The position numbers and the translations under genes were made by a program. Shown here piece after piece: positions 7,798 to 15,968 of a stretch of 31,629 bases of DNA. This DNA is from Hungatella sp. UBA3402 (lineage in GTDB: Bacteria > Bacillota > Clostridia > Lachnospirales > Lachnospiraceae), in the NCBI GenBank assembly GCA_002358555.1, contig DEPC01000078.1, forward strand, positions 1 through 31,629, written 5' to 3'. Below the pieces are notes generated by a model. It saw nothing but the letters and a program-made list of their open reading frames with translations, did not search any database and was not told where the DNA came from. Each line of letters begins with the position of its first letter. Position 1 is the first letter of the stretch.

Positions 7798-8502
7798 CTA
7801 TATTAAATCGTTTCTTTCTGCATTATAAATGGATAAACCAGCAAAGCCGAAAGAAATAACTGTTAAAATAACAGGGAATATTGCATTATTTGATATCGTA
7901 AAATCTCCGACATTTGCTTGTGTAAGAAAAATCAGCAAAAATGAAGTAAGAACTGTTGCCTTAGAAGATTTCATAGCTATCCCAACAAACAGGGCAATAA
8001 AACTCATACTTACGATTACCACTGATTTTAGTATCAGTTGGATATAAAATGATAAACTTCCTATACAAAAATCAATGGTAAAAGAAGATGGCATAAATTT
8101 TGCTCCCATAAACACGCATAGATAGATAAGCAGTTTTGTCAATGTAAGTGCTATAAAATTAAAAGACCAGACCGCAATCATTTGGGATGCCAATATTTTC
8201 TGCCGTTTAATAGGATAAGAAAACATCAAGTTCATTGTCTTGTTTTTATATGCACTTACAATGAAGGATGACAACATGACACTAGTATAAATCAAGAATG
8301 CCATACTGGTAAACAATTCGATTGGAGCCGAAATTACATCTGTCCCTGGTGCAGCATCCAATGTTCCATCTGGGTCATTTGCAATGCCAAAGAAAGCTAA
8401 TGCAAAAATAAATAAACCAAGCAGAACTGCTACAATAACTACTCCCATAATATATTTTCTAATATTATTTTTTTCCCATTCAAGCTTGATTAACTTTAAC
8501 AT
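7798..8502 (-). CDS. ABC-2 type transporter permease
   Basis: A 234-residue membrane protein with about six transmembrane segments: one near 17-40, a pair around 62-85, then about 105-130, 145-170, 175-195 and 205-225. The cytoplasmic stretch SAYKNKTMNLMFSYPIKRQKIL between helices 2 and 3 is typical of ABC-2 permeases of the lantibiotic-immunity/bacitracin-resistance type. Its ATG lies one short step after the ATPase stop codon and uses the GGGGAGGTG sequence inside the ATPase 3' end as ribosome binding site, so the pair is translationally linked. The substrate is unknown; export or extraction of a membrane-active peptide is the usual role. Confidence 0.85.
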   Translation of the reverse strand: MLKLIKLEWEKNNIRKYIMGVVIVAVLLGLFIFALAFFGIANDPDGTLDAAPGTDVISAPIELFTSMAFLIYTSVMLSSFIVSAYKNKTMNLMFSYPIKRQKILASQMIAVWSFNFIALTLTKLLIYLCVFMGAKFMPSSFTIDFCIGSLSFYIQLILKSVVIVSMSFIALFVGIAMKSSKATVLTSFLLIFLTQANVGDFTISNNAIFPVILTVISFGFAGLSIYNAERNDLI

Positions 8503-8506
8503 GATT

Positions 8507-9418
8507 TTACACCTCCCCTGTCATTTTTAAAAAATAATCTTCCAAACTCTCCGTATGCTGATAGATAGAAACAATCTCTACATCATTTTTCATCAGTTCC
8601 TTTGAAATTTTTTGTGTTGTAATATTCCTCTCATAAATGCGGATTTTAGAGTCATTGATAATCTTAAAATTATTTAACTGCATTTTTTCGGCCAGCACAT
8701 AGGCTGCTCTTTTTGTATCCTCCACCATGAGTTCAATATAAGCTGCATTTGTTTCCTCAATTTCTTTCATAGAAATTTCCTGCATCATTTTCCCATGATT
8801 GATAACTCCGACTGTATCAGCAATGCTTTGAATTTCAGAAAGAAGATGGCTGGAAATCATTAAGGTCATGCCATATTCGGTACAAAGCATTTTGAATAAA
8901 TCCCTGATTTGTTTCATGCCAGCAGGGTCCAAACCGTTTGTCGGTTCATCTAGGATAACAAGTTCTGGTCTGCACAATATGGCACGGGCAATCCCTAAAC
9001 GCTGTTTCATTCCTAAAGAATAGCTTCCCACAGATTTGTTTGCGGCTTCAGCTAAATTGAGCATTTCTAGAGATTCCTCCACACTGCCTTTATTGTAATA
9101 GCCCATATATTCACAATGAAGCTGTAAATTATCCTTTCCACTCATATGTTCATAAAATGTAGGAAACTCAATAATACTTCCCATGCGCTTTAGCACCTCG
9201 TAAGAATTCGATTCCAGTGTTTTTCCAAACAGTGCAACTGTGCCATTTGTCGGCTTCCAAAGGTTTGTTACCATCTTCATCACTGTAGTTTTTCCTGCTC
9301 CATTCGGTCCTAAAAATCCATATATTTCACCTTTCTTTACATGGATATTTACATCCGTAACCAATTCTTTCCCATTTATCATCTTACCTAAATGGCTCGT
9401 TTGTAAAATATAAGGCAT
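8507..9418 (-). CDS. ABC transporter ATP-binding protein (BcrA-like)
   Basis: A 303-residue ATPase with Walker A GPNGAGKTT (37-45), signature YSLGMKQR (133-140), Walker B LVILDEP (153-159) and the switch His in MISSHLLSE. After the ATPase domain (about 1-225) comes a C-terminal extension of about 80 residues, as in BcrA, NisF and related antibiotic-peptide transporters. It works with the single permease that follows it. It lies 138 bp downstream of the histidine kinase, with an AAAGGAG ribosome binding site. The AT-rich gap has a possible TATAAT box at 9493-9498 but no good -35, so a separate promoter is uncertain. Confidence 0.9.
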   Translation of the reverse strand: MPYILQTSHLGKMINGKELVTDVNIHVKKGEIYGFLGPNGAGKTTVMKMVTNLWKPTNGTVALFGKTLESNSYEVLKRMGSIIEFPTFYEHMSGKDNLQLHCEYMGYYNKGSVEESLEMLNLAEAANKSVGSYSLGMKQRLGIARAILCRPELVILDEPTNGLDPAGMKQIRDLFKMLCTEYGMTLMISSHLLSEIQSIADTVGVINHGKMMQEISMKEIEETNAAYIELMVEDTKRAAYVLAEKMQLNNFKIINDSKIRIYERNITTQKISKELMKNDVEIVSIYQHTESLEDYFLKMTGEV

Positions 9419-9555
9419 TTTTTATCTCCTTTCTTTGTAGCCTCCTATTTTTTTAGATATACCAATATTCCAATGGCGTGTTTCTAAATAGAATTATAGT
9501 GAAATAGATTTTCAAAACTCTTGAATAATTCTTACAAATTTCTTTCACAGGATAT

Positions 9556-10491
9556 TTAATAGTTTATTTTTTTAAGTTTTAAACTGAATGTAGTTTTTAC
9601 ATTTGGTATGCTGTTTAAATAGATATCTCCTCCCAACCTCTCAGCAAGATTCTTCGCAATCGTCAATCCCAAACCATTTCCTTGTATTTCACGATTTCTG
9701 GAATCTTCCATTGTATATAACCTATCAAAAACATTAGCTATGAATTCCTGTTCGATTCCTTTTCCTTTATCAACTACATCAATATATACATTCCTTTTAT
9801 CTTCACGTATAAAAATTCCCAAATAGTTTCCGTCCAAGCCATAACGCATTACATTAGACAATAAATTGTATAAAATCCTTTGAAGGGCATCCTTATCACC
9901 CTGCACAAAAATAGGTGTTTCTGGGATGGACAAATCGACTTCAAATTCTTTCTGCAATAAAATATCATAAAAACCTAAGATATTTTCCCTGCAAACCTCA
10001 TTGATATCAATTTTGCAAAGCTTTACATCAGTATCTCCAGATTCTAGTTTTGCCAATGTGAAGAATTGATTGATAAGATTCATTACCTGTTTCGCCTTTT
10101 CTTCTACCTTTCTAAGCATTTCATCTTCATGGTTCAAGCGCATAATCTCCAAATAACCCAATATAACAGTTAAAGGAGTTTTGATATCATGGGATATATT
10201 AGCCAGCATTTTCTTAGAAGAAATTTGCTCCTTTTTGAAATTTGCTTTTATTTTCTGTCGCTCTATCAATAAGCAGTTAATTTGTGCTCCTAAATTCATT
10301 AAAACAGGATTTTCAGTAAATATCATTATTTTCTCATCACTGTCAGTTTCCAAAATTTCTTCCAGTTTTTCATCTATCTGTTTTATTTTTGCTTGTATTC
10401 CTCTGGTAAAAACAAACTGCTGATATAAAACCACAAGAGCCAGAATGGAAATAATAACAATTAAAAAAAATATAATTGTTTTATCGCTCAT
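9556..10491 (-). CDS. Sensor histidine kinase of the two-component system
   Basis: This 311-residue kinase has one clear N-terminal membrane helix (about 5-27), a coiled-coil-rich region (30-90), and the catalytic core. It shows the phosphoacceptor motif ISHDIKTPL (H101), N box NLLSN (209-213), G1 DKGKGI (241-246) and G2 GNGLGL (271-276). Because it has a single helix and almost no extracellular part, a signal would have to be sensed in the membrane or through a partner such as the neighbouring ABC transporter. Its start overlaps the response regulator gene by 11 bp, showing translational coupling. Similar kinases lie beside peptide-antibiotic ABC transporters in Clostridia. Confidence 0.92.
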   Translation of the reverse strand: MSDKTIIFFLIVIISILALVVLYQQFVFTRGIQAKIKQIDEKLEEILETDSDEKIMIFTENPVLMNLGAQINCLLIERQKIKANFKKEQISSKKMLANISHDIKTPLTVILGYLEIMRLNHEDEMLRKVEEKAKQVMNLINQFFTLAKLESGDTDVKLCKIDINEVCRENILGFYDILLQKEFEVDLSIPETPIFVQGDKDALQRILYNLLSNVMRYGLDGNYLGIFIREDKRNVYIDVVDKGKGIEQEFIANVFDRLYTMEDSRNREIQGNGLGLTIAKNLAERLGGDIYLNSIPNVKTTFSLKLKKINY

Positions 10492-11185
10492 TTTTTATTT
10501 CTCCCAGCTTATAGCCAATCCCCCATACTGTAATAATGTATTGTGGTTCGCGGGGATTATCTTCAATCTTATTTCTCAATCTGCTGATATGAACATTGAC
10601 AGCATTTTCATCTCCTAAATAGGCATCATTCCATACAAGGGAGTAGATTTGTTCTTTTGTATATACTTTTCCTTCATTCTGCAATAAGAGTTTTAAAATT
10701 TCAAATTCTTTTGATGTAAGTTCTAATTTATTTCCATTTTTGGTTACCGAATAGTCATTAAGATTCATATGGAGATTGCCCTTTTCAAGTATTGGCTGCG
10801 ATTTTTCATTGCTTGTAATATATTGTGTACTTCTTCTTATATTTGCCTTAATCCTTGCCAACATCTCTGTGACAGAAAACGGCTTTGTGATATAATCGTC
10901 TGCCCCCAGACCTAAACCAAGCGTTTTATCAGAATCCGTATCTTTCGCCGATATAATAATGATTGGGACAGTGCTAGTTTCCCTGATTTTCCCCATAACC
11001 TTGATGCCATTCATTTTTGGTATCATCAAATCAAGCAAAATCAGACTAAAATTATCCGAAAAGAACTTATCACAAGCACTTTCGCCATCAAATGCCGTAA
11101 TAACCTCAAATTTCTCTGTTGTCAAAAAATTTTTTAACATTGTACTGATTTCTATATCATCTTCAACCAATAAAATCTTATCCAT
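10481..11185 (-). CDS. OmpR/PhoB-family response regulator
   Basis: A 234-residue regulator with an N-terminal receiver domain (about 1-120): acidic pocket D9/D10, phosphoacceptor D52 in LLDLMIPKMNG, and K101 in ITKPF. The C-terminal winged-helix domain (about 135-230) contains LELTSKEFEILKLLLQN and NAVNVHISRLRNKIE, the recognition helix of the OmpR family. The ATG follows AAGGAGGAATTTTGTA, a strong ribosome binding site. It is the first full-length gene of the operon and probably controls its own promoter through the direct repeats at 11296-11332. Confidence 0.95.
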   Translation of the reverse strand: MDKILLVEDDIEISTMLKNFLTTEKFEVITAFDGESACDKFFSDNFSLILLDLMIPKMNGIKVMGKIRETSTVPIIIISAKDTDSDKTLGLGLGADDYITKPFSVTEMLARIKANIRRSTQYITSNEKSQPILEKGNLHMNLNDYSVTKNGNKLELTSKEFEILKLLLQNEGKVYTKEQIYSLVWNDAYLGDENAVNVHISRLRNKIEDNPREPQYIITVWGIGYKLGEIKNER

Positions 11186-11205
11186 TACAAAATTCCTCCT
11201 TTTTC

Positions 11206-11295
11206 TTAAAAGGGCTGTCCATTAGCTTTGATGTAGTCTTTAGAATGAACCAAAGATATCTGATATAGTTCAATATAAGAAGAAACCTCCTTCAT
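11206..11295 (-). CDS. Putative 29-residue small ORF ahead of the response regulator
   Basis: An ATG at 11295 opens a 29-codon frame (product starts MKEVSSYIELYQIS and ends IKANGQPF) that stops 20 nt before the response regulator start codon. The ATG lies 7 nt beyond the -10 box of the predicted promoter, so the transcript would begin at or next to the start codon with no ribosome binding site. It could be a leaderless leader peptide, a relic of a longer gene, or a chance frame. I do not recognise the sequence. Confidence 0.35.
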   Translation of the reverse strand: MKEVSSYIELYQISLVHSKDYIKANGQPF

Positions 11296-11332
11296 AATGG
11301 ATATTATAATGCTTTAGAATGGATATTACAAT
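11296..11332. promoter_or_regulatory. 22-bp-spaced direct repeats, candidate response regulator operator
   Basis: AATGGATATTATAAT (11296-11310) recurs as AATGGATATTACAAT (11318-11332) with one mismatch in 15. The period is 22 bp, two helical turns, as expected for an OmpR-family dimer binding same-face direct repeats. The copies overlap the -10 and -35 boxes of the predicted promoter, implying autoregulation. Confidence 0.5.
11303..11331 (-). promoter_or_regulatory. Sigma-A-like promoter of the two-component/ABC operon
   Basis: On the minus strand TTGTAA (11326-11331) and TATAAT (11303-11308) are 17 bp apart. Predicted start of transcription is about 11295, some 110 nt before the response regulator start codon and at the ATG of the 29-codon ORF. 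Each box lies within one copy of the 15-bp direct repeat. Confidence 0.65.
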
Positions 11333-11360
11333 CAAGAGCAAACTTTTCATAAATAAAAGA

Positions 11361-11403
11361 GGCTATTGCAAAAGCAGATAAATAACTTGCTTTTACAATA
11401 GCC
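11361..11403 (-). terminator. Strong hairpin, probable terminator of the metallo-hydrolase gene
   Basis: GGCTATTGCAAAAGCA (11361-11376) pairs with TGCTTTTACAATAGCC (11388-11403), 15 of 16 bp, with an 11-nt loop. On the minus strand it lies about 50 nt past the stop codon at 11454 and is followed by CTCTTTTATTT. Its arm resembles the end of the palindrome at 31532-31629 (GGGCTGTTGCAAAAT), so it may derive from a mobile element end. Confidence 0.6.
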
Positions 11404-11453
11404 ATATAAATACAACTTTGACTTTCGCAATCACCTAGTAAAAAGTACTGTGT

Positions 11454-12248
11454 TTATTGTCTATTCAGGCAATAACCTTCTCCAGGCGCCAGCACAACTA
11501 CCCTCTCTGGGTTTTTAATCATACTCTTTACCACTTCTGGATCTCCATTAAACTCCTTCCACTCTGGAGCATCCACACTGCCCCAATGCCATAAGATCAA
11601 TGGTGTATTCGGATATGCAAATGCCATTTTTTTCACCCCGTCCAATCCGATATGCCATCTGCTATCAGAGATATCAAAAAGCATAGCATCTGGACAGGGC
11701 ATATGGAGTTGCTCCTCCATTAATCTGCTGTCTCCCACAGCCCAGATGCTGCCATCTGGCGTATCTAGCCAAAATCCGCAAAAATCTTCCATTTTAAAAT
11801 CTCTTGTATGATGTTTCGCGGATTCGTTCTGCCATGCATGATCTGCTGGTGTTAGACTTATGGTTACATTCCCTACCTGAAACTTTTCTCTGATATCATG
11901 CCCTATGCCGCTGATACCCTGTTCTTCTTTCAAAAGTCCGGCAACATAGTGAGGTGCATGAAATTCTTTTGTTTTCTTTGCCAATTTCTCACATGTCGTC
12001 CTGCTGTAATGATCATTGTCGCAATGGGTGAGAAGAATTGCATCCACATAGGGCACTTCCTCCTCTGTTATTGGCATCTTGATCAGTAGTGGCATATCAA
12101 AACCACTCAATACGGGATCTATCATAATTGATGTCCCTCTGCTGTTGATCAGTGCTCCTGCATTTCCCAGCCATCGGATGATCGTTTTGTTTGATGGAGC
12201 AAATGCCTCTTTTCCAAAAGGTTTTGTTTCTGGTGCTTTTGCTTGCAT
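11454..12248 (-). CDS. UlaG-like metallo-beta-lactamase-fold hydrolase
   Basis: A 264-residue protein of the metallo-beta-lactamase superfamily. The metal-binding motif THCDNDH (H75, D77, D79, H80) is intact; further ligands are likely in DHAWQNE, AVGDSRLM and LWHWGSVD. The N-terminal IRWLGNAGALINSRGTSIMIDP pattern matches the UlaG/RomA-like subgroup, which contains L-ascorbate-6-phosphate lactonase. No ascorbate or sugar genes are adjacent, so the substrate is unknown. The start at 12248 follows GAGGAGGTAATAAAA; an open frame to 12293 exists but lacks such a site. It lies 128 bp downstream of the MATE gene on the same strand and may be co-transcribed with it. Confidence 0.85.
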   Translation of the reverse strand: MQAKAPETKPFGKEAFAPSNKTIIRWLGNAGALINSRGTSIMIDPVLSGFDMPLLIKMPITEEEVPYVDAILLTHCDNDHYSRTTCEKLAKKTKEFHAPHYVAGLLKEEQGISGIGHDIREKFQVGNVTISLTPADHAWQNESAKHHTRDFKMEDFCGFWLDTPDGSIWAVGDSRLMEEQLHMPCPDAMLFDISDSRWHIGLDGVKKMAFAYPNTPLILWHWGSVDAPEWKEFNGDPEVVKSMIKNPERVVVLAPGEGYCLNRQ

Positions 12249-12375
12249 TTTTATTACCTCCTCATATTTGCCTGTTCCATTAATTCCAGGCATTCTTCTT
12301 AATATTGTTGTGACAGGGTATCATCATAATTACTACACATTTATTATGATAGGATATCCATATGATTTCCCCATA

Positions 12376-13755
12376 TCATCCAATCACATTGAATTTCTTC
12401 CAGGAACCTTTGACAAACCGGAGCCAGAAGATCACTGCTCTGACCGCCCAGTCAAGACACATGGCAAAAGCCACTCCGATAACCCCCATATTCATCCAGA
12501 TAGCAAAGATAACAGAGAACAGCACTCGCCCGACAATTGTTGATAGCAAGCTCACATACATGGTGAACTTTACATCTCCTACTGCTCGAAGACCATTTGA
12601 CAAGGCTCCTGACAAAGGATAGCATACAGCATTAAATAGATTATGAATTGCGATCAGTAACACCACCAGTTCTGACGTTTCCGCTGATAGGGCATATCTT
12701 TTTAGTACCAGAGGTGCTACTGCCATAATCAGCCCATTCCACAAAACAGAGGTAACAAAAGTCAACCTTAACAGCTTTCTCATATAATACTCTGCCGCTT
12801 CTTTATCCCCTGCTCCCATGCATTGTCCCACTACTGTCACAAAGGCCAGCCCCATAGCTGTTCCCATAAGTGCTGCCATGGACCAGAAGCTCTGGGCCAC
12901 GCCGTTGGCTGCGATTTGCACTGTACCAAACAGAGCTGTAATACTACTTAAAGCCACTTTGGCAAGCTGGAATAAACCATTTTCTACGCCGTTGGGAATG
13001 GCAATCCTAAGAATTCTATGCACCATGGGTCTATCCCAAAAGAATATATGTTTTCTTTCCAACCAAATTGTGTTTTTTCTATTAAAACACAACCATGTGA
13101 TGACCACGGCTGAAAAGGCTCTGGCAATAAAAGATGGGTAAGCCACTCCAGCTACTCCAGCATGAAGTATAAACACCCCAATAATATTTCCGACTACATT
13201 GATACCATTGGAAACTACGGAAAGATACATAGTGACATTGGTTTTTCCCATACTGCGATGCATGGCTGCGCCTGCGTTATATACTGCCAGAGCTGGATAG
13301 GAATAGGCAGATATGCGAAGATATGTAACACAGGCTTCCATTACATCGAACTCCACTTCCCCAAACAAAAGTCTTAATAGTTGTTGATTCAATATCAGCA
13401 CAAATATTGTGATAAACAGAGAAAGGACGATAGATATCATCATCAATTGTCCTGACGACAGATTCCCATTTTCTTTATCTCTGCTTCCTATATATTGGCT
13501 TACTACAATAGCTCCACCGCTAGCTAAGGCTGAAAATAGGAAGATAAATATCGTATTGAACATATTTACCAGAGACACCCCTGAGACTGCTGCTTCTCCT
13601 GCATAACTGACCATAAAAGTATCTGCCACTCCCACCAGTACCGTCAAAAGCTGTTCCATAAAAAGAGGTACTATCAGCTCCTTTAAATCCAAGTTGGAAA
13701 ATAGTTTCTGTTCTTTTGCTATCCCTTGCCTTGGTTCAATCAATTTCCTTATCAC
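12376..13755 (-). CDS. MATE family multidrug/cation exporter
   Basis: A polytopic protein of about 459 residues with twelve predicted membrane helices in two MATE bundles. Typical features are IVPLFMEQLLTVLVGVADTF in helix 1, the ALASGGAIVVSQYIGSRD loop, and the second-half counterpart AIPNGVENGLFQLAKVAL with TVVGQCMGAGD. It would exchange Na+ or H+ for toxic cations or drugs. I take the GTG at 13755, 10 nt after GAGAGG, as start; a TTG at 13773 would extend it six codons but has its Shine-Dalgarno too close. The predicted promoter is at 13802-13830. Confidence 0.9.
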   Translation of the reverse strand: MIRKLIEPRQGIAKEQKLFSNLDLKELIVPLFMEQLLTVLVGVADTFMVSYAGEAAVSGVSLVNMFNTIFIFLFSALASGGAIVVSQYIGSRDKENGNLSSGQLMMISIVLSLFITIFVLILNQQLLRLLFGEVEFDVMEACVTYLRISAYSYPALAVYNAGAAMHRSMGKTNVTMYLSVVSNGINVVGNIIGVFILHAGVAGVAYPSFIARAFSAVVITWLCFNRKNTIWLERKHIFFWDRPMVHRILRIAIPNGVENGLFQLAKVALSSITALFGTVQIAANGVAQSFWSMAALMGTAMGLAFVTVVGQCMGAGDKEAAEYYMRKLLRLTFVTSVLWNGLIMAVAPLVLKRYALSAETSELVVLLIAIHNLFNAVCYPLSGALSNGLRAVGDVKFTMYVSLLSTIVGRVLFSVIFAIWMNMGVIGVAFAMCLDWAVRAVIFWLRFVKGSWKKFNVIG

Positions 13756-13801
13756 GCTCTTTATTCCTCTCAATTCCTGATTATTGCTGCTGTATGTCTG
13801 T

Positions 13802-13830
13802 ATTATAATTCAGAAACTTATCTATGTCTA
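13802..13830 (-). promoter_or_regulatory. Sigma-A-like promoter of the MATE gene
   Basis: On the minus strand TAGACA (13825-13830) and TATAAT (13802-13807) are separated by 17 bp, a near-consensus promoter. Transcription would start near 13795, about 40 nt upstream of the GTG start. Confidence 0.65.
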
Positions 13831-13912
13831 ATACCTTATTTTTATTTATAATTCATGCCTTAAAAGCATAAATAAATAAGTACTACATGGAGCTTTTCTC
13901 CCTTTAAGACAC

Positions 13913-13943
13913 AAAAAAGACAACCACCAAATCTGATGATTGC
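13913..13943 (-). terminator. Rho-independent terminator of the chaperone operon
   Basis: On the minus strand CAATCATCA pairs with TGGTGGTTG (9 bp including two G-T pairs, 4-nt loop) and is followed by TCTTTTTTG. It lies about 55 nt after the stop codon of the small acidic protein at 14000. Confidence 0.65.
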
Positions 13944-13999
13944 CTTGTTTCCATCTTAGAACATTTATCTTTGCTGCTTATTCTTCCCAAATAACATTC

Positions 14000-14275
14000 T
14001 CACAGAAAATAATCTTCTATCTCAAATTCCTTCCCATTAATCGTTAATGTCTTGATATAAACTCCTGGTTCTTCTCCGTCTTCCCCATCTTCACAGATTC
14101 CATAAGCTACCAGCTTTGCATGGCCTGCTTGCTCTTTTACTGATAGTTCTCGACCTGTGATTCCCATATCAGCTAATGCTTCTGCAAGTTCCAAAAGAAC
14201 ATCTTCTACTTCTTCGTCAACTCGACATTTCGTAAACTCGTGTTCCAACTCCTCATAAAGTTCTTCATTCAACAT
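14000..14275 (-). CDS. Small acidic protein of unknown function in the chaperone operon
   Basis: A 91-residue soluble protein, strongly acidic (about 24 Asp/Glu), with no signal peptide or membrane segment. The first half looks helical (LYEELEHEFTKCRVDEEVEDVLLELAEAL in pieces), the second half beta (AKLVAYGICEDG, VYIKTLTINGKEFEI). I recognise no family. It starts 4 nt after the Hsp70 stop codon, its ribosome binding site GGAGGAATG lies inside the hsp70 3' end, and a terminator follows, so it belongs to the Hsp70 operon. It could be a co-factor or client-related protein of that chaperone; this is inference from position alone. Confidence 0.75.
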   Translation of the reverse strand: MLNEELYEELEHEFTKCRVDEEVEDVLLELAEALADMGITGRELSVKEQAGHAKLVAYGICEDGEDGEEPGVYIKTLTINGKEFEIEDYFL

Positions 14276-14279
14276 GGAA

Positions 14280-15968
14280 TCATTCCTCCATCATCTCCAG
14301 AAATCTCTTAAATTCGTCTTTTGCCTCCTCAATCAGCCCTTGGTCATAAGTATCTAACGCCTTCTCAAATTTACGGATAGCTCGTTCCACAAAGAGCCTG
14401 TCATCTCCTAGACTTTCCTCATATACTCTTTCCCCTCGCAGAAGTAAATATTTGTTTTCCTCTCTGTCTCTGGGATGAATCTTTAAGTAAGACAAAGTTT
14501 TAAGCCTCTCTTCAATCTCTTCAGGGGTCATATCTACATCTCTGCCAAGAAAGACTTTTTTCATCACCTGCTCTGTGGAAGTGACTTTGACCTCTACCTC
14601 TAAAATAGAATTGATATCATAAGTATAAGTGACATCTACAGATTCTTCGCCAGCTTTCGCAGGAGGAATATCAATAAGCAACTCTCCTAATGACAGATTG
14701 TTGGCAGCAAATCGGCTTTCCCCCTGAAGCACATTAATCCGAATCTTATCTTGATTATCTCTTACTGTGTAAAGTCGCTCTGTCCGGCTGGCAGGAATTA
14801 CGGTATTTCTGTCAATAATGGGACAGAACACTCCATTTTCATATTGATGATTTTCCCACTCTCTCACTACCTCAGTTCCCAAAGTAAACGGACATACATC
14901 AGTAAGGATTACCTCTTTAATGGAATCCTTGCGTTCCTTCATAGCTCCTTGAATTGCAGCTCCTAAAGCAACTGCCTCGTCAGGATTAATATTGGTATCT
15001 GGAATCATTTTAAATAACTTGCTGACAAATCTGCGGATTACTGGGCTTTTGGTGGCTCCTCCCACCAACACTACCTTATCAATATCTGACAGACGGATAT
15101 GGGCATCTGCTAAGCTGCGCTTCACTGGTCTGCGAATTCGGTCTAACAATTCTAAACACTCGTCCTCATAATCTGACAAATCCACTTCCAAATCATAAAT
15201 CTGGTCTCCTACCTTACAACTCATCTTGGAAACTCGCTTGTCAGAAAATCCTAGTTTACACATATCTGCCTGCTTATGGATATGGCGCAAAGTTTTTTCG
15301 TCTAATGATAGGCGGTTCAATTCGTGATGCTTGTCAAAAAACATATTTTCCAGCACCGCTGTAAAGTCCTCGCCTCCAAGAAAATTATCGCCTGCTACAG
15401 CCCGAACCTCTAGAATCGTATCATAAAGCTCTAGAATAGACACATCAAAAGTGCCTCCTCCTAAATCAAAGACCAAAAATCTAGCCTGTTCTTGACTTTG
15501 ATACAGCCCATAGGCAATGGCAGCAGCCGTAGGTTCACTGATAATTCTCTCTACCTTCAATCCTGCCAACTCTCCAGCCCTTTTAGTTGCTCTTCTTCTA
15601 GCATCATCAAAATATGCTGGAACGCTGATAACAGCCTCTGTGACTTCTTCCCCCAGATAACTCTCTGCATCTTCCTTTAAGGCACGCAACACCAGAGAAG
15701 ATAATTCCTCAGCTAAAAAGGTTTTATTTAACAGCTTAAACTGCTTTTTACTTCCTATATCCCGTTTAAATACACTGGCAGCACTATCTGGATACAATAG
15801 CATCCGTTCTACAGCCAGTTCTCCTACATATACCTGTTCCTCCTCGTCAATGCTGACCACAGAAGGAGTCAAATTCTTTCCAAGTCTATTGGGGATAATC
15901 TTTGGGCCTTCCTCCGTGAAATATGCGACCAGACTATTTGTTGTCCCCAAATCAATTCCTATTATCAT
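14280..15968 (-). CDS. hscC: HscC-type Hsp70 chaperone
   Basis: A 562-residue Hsp70 homologue, shorter than DnaK (about 610-640) and close to E. coli HscC (about 556). The nucleotide-binding domain (about 1-360) has phosphate-1 motif GIDLGTTNSL, AYFDDARRRATKRAGELAGL, FDLGGGTFDVSIL and adenosine motif VLVGGATKSP. The substrate-binding domain follows (TLGTEV..., RTERLYTVRDNQDKIRINVLQGE) with a short C-terminal lid, and there is no DnaK-type EEVD-like or Gly-rich tail. It overlaps the preceding TPR/J-like gene by 4 nt (ATGA), a sign of tight coupling. In E. coli, HscC works with dedicated J proteins (DjlB/DjlC), which makes the upstream protein the likely partner. Confidence 0.9.
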   Translation of the reverse strand: MIIGIDLGTTNSLVAYFTEEGPKIIPNRLGKNLTPSVVSIDEEEQVYVGELAVERMLLYPDSAASVFKRDIGSKKQFKLLNKTFLAEELSSLVLRALKEDAESYLGEEVTEAVISVPAYFDDARRRATKRAGELAGLKVERIISEPTAAAIAYGLYQSQEQARFLVFDLGGGTFDVSILELYDTILEVRAVAGDNFLGGEDFTAVLENMFFDKHHELNRLSLDEKTLRHIHKQADMCKLGFSDKRVSKMSCKVGDQIYDLEVDLSDYEDECLELLDRIRRPVKRSLADAHIRLSDIDKVVLVGGATKSPVIRRFVSKLFKMIPDTNINPDEAVALGAAIQGAMKERKDSIKEVILTDVCPFTLGTEVVREWENHQYENGVFCPIIDRNTVIPASRTERLYTVRDNQDKIRINVLQGESRFAANNLSLGELLIDIPPAKAGEESVDVTYTYDINSILEVEVKVTSTEQVMKKVFLGRDVDMTPEEIEERLKTLSYLKIHPRDREENKYLLLRGERVYEESLGDDRLFVERAIRKFEKALDTYDQGLIEEAKDEFKRFLEMMEE

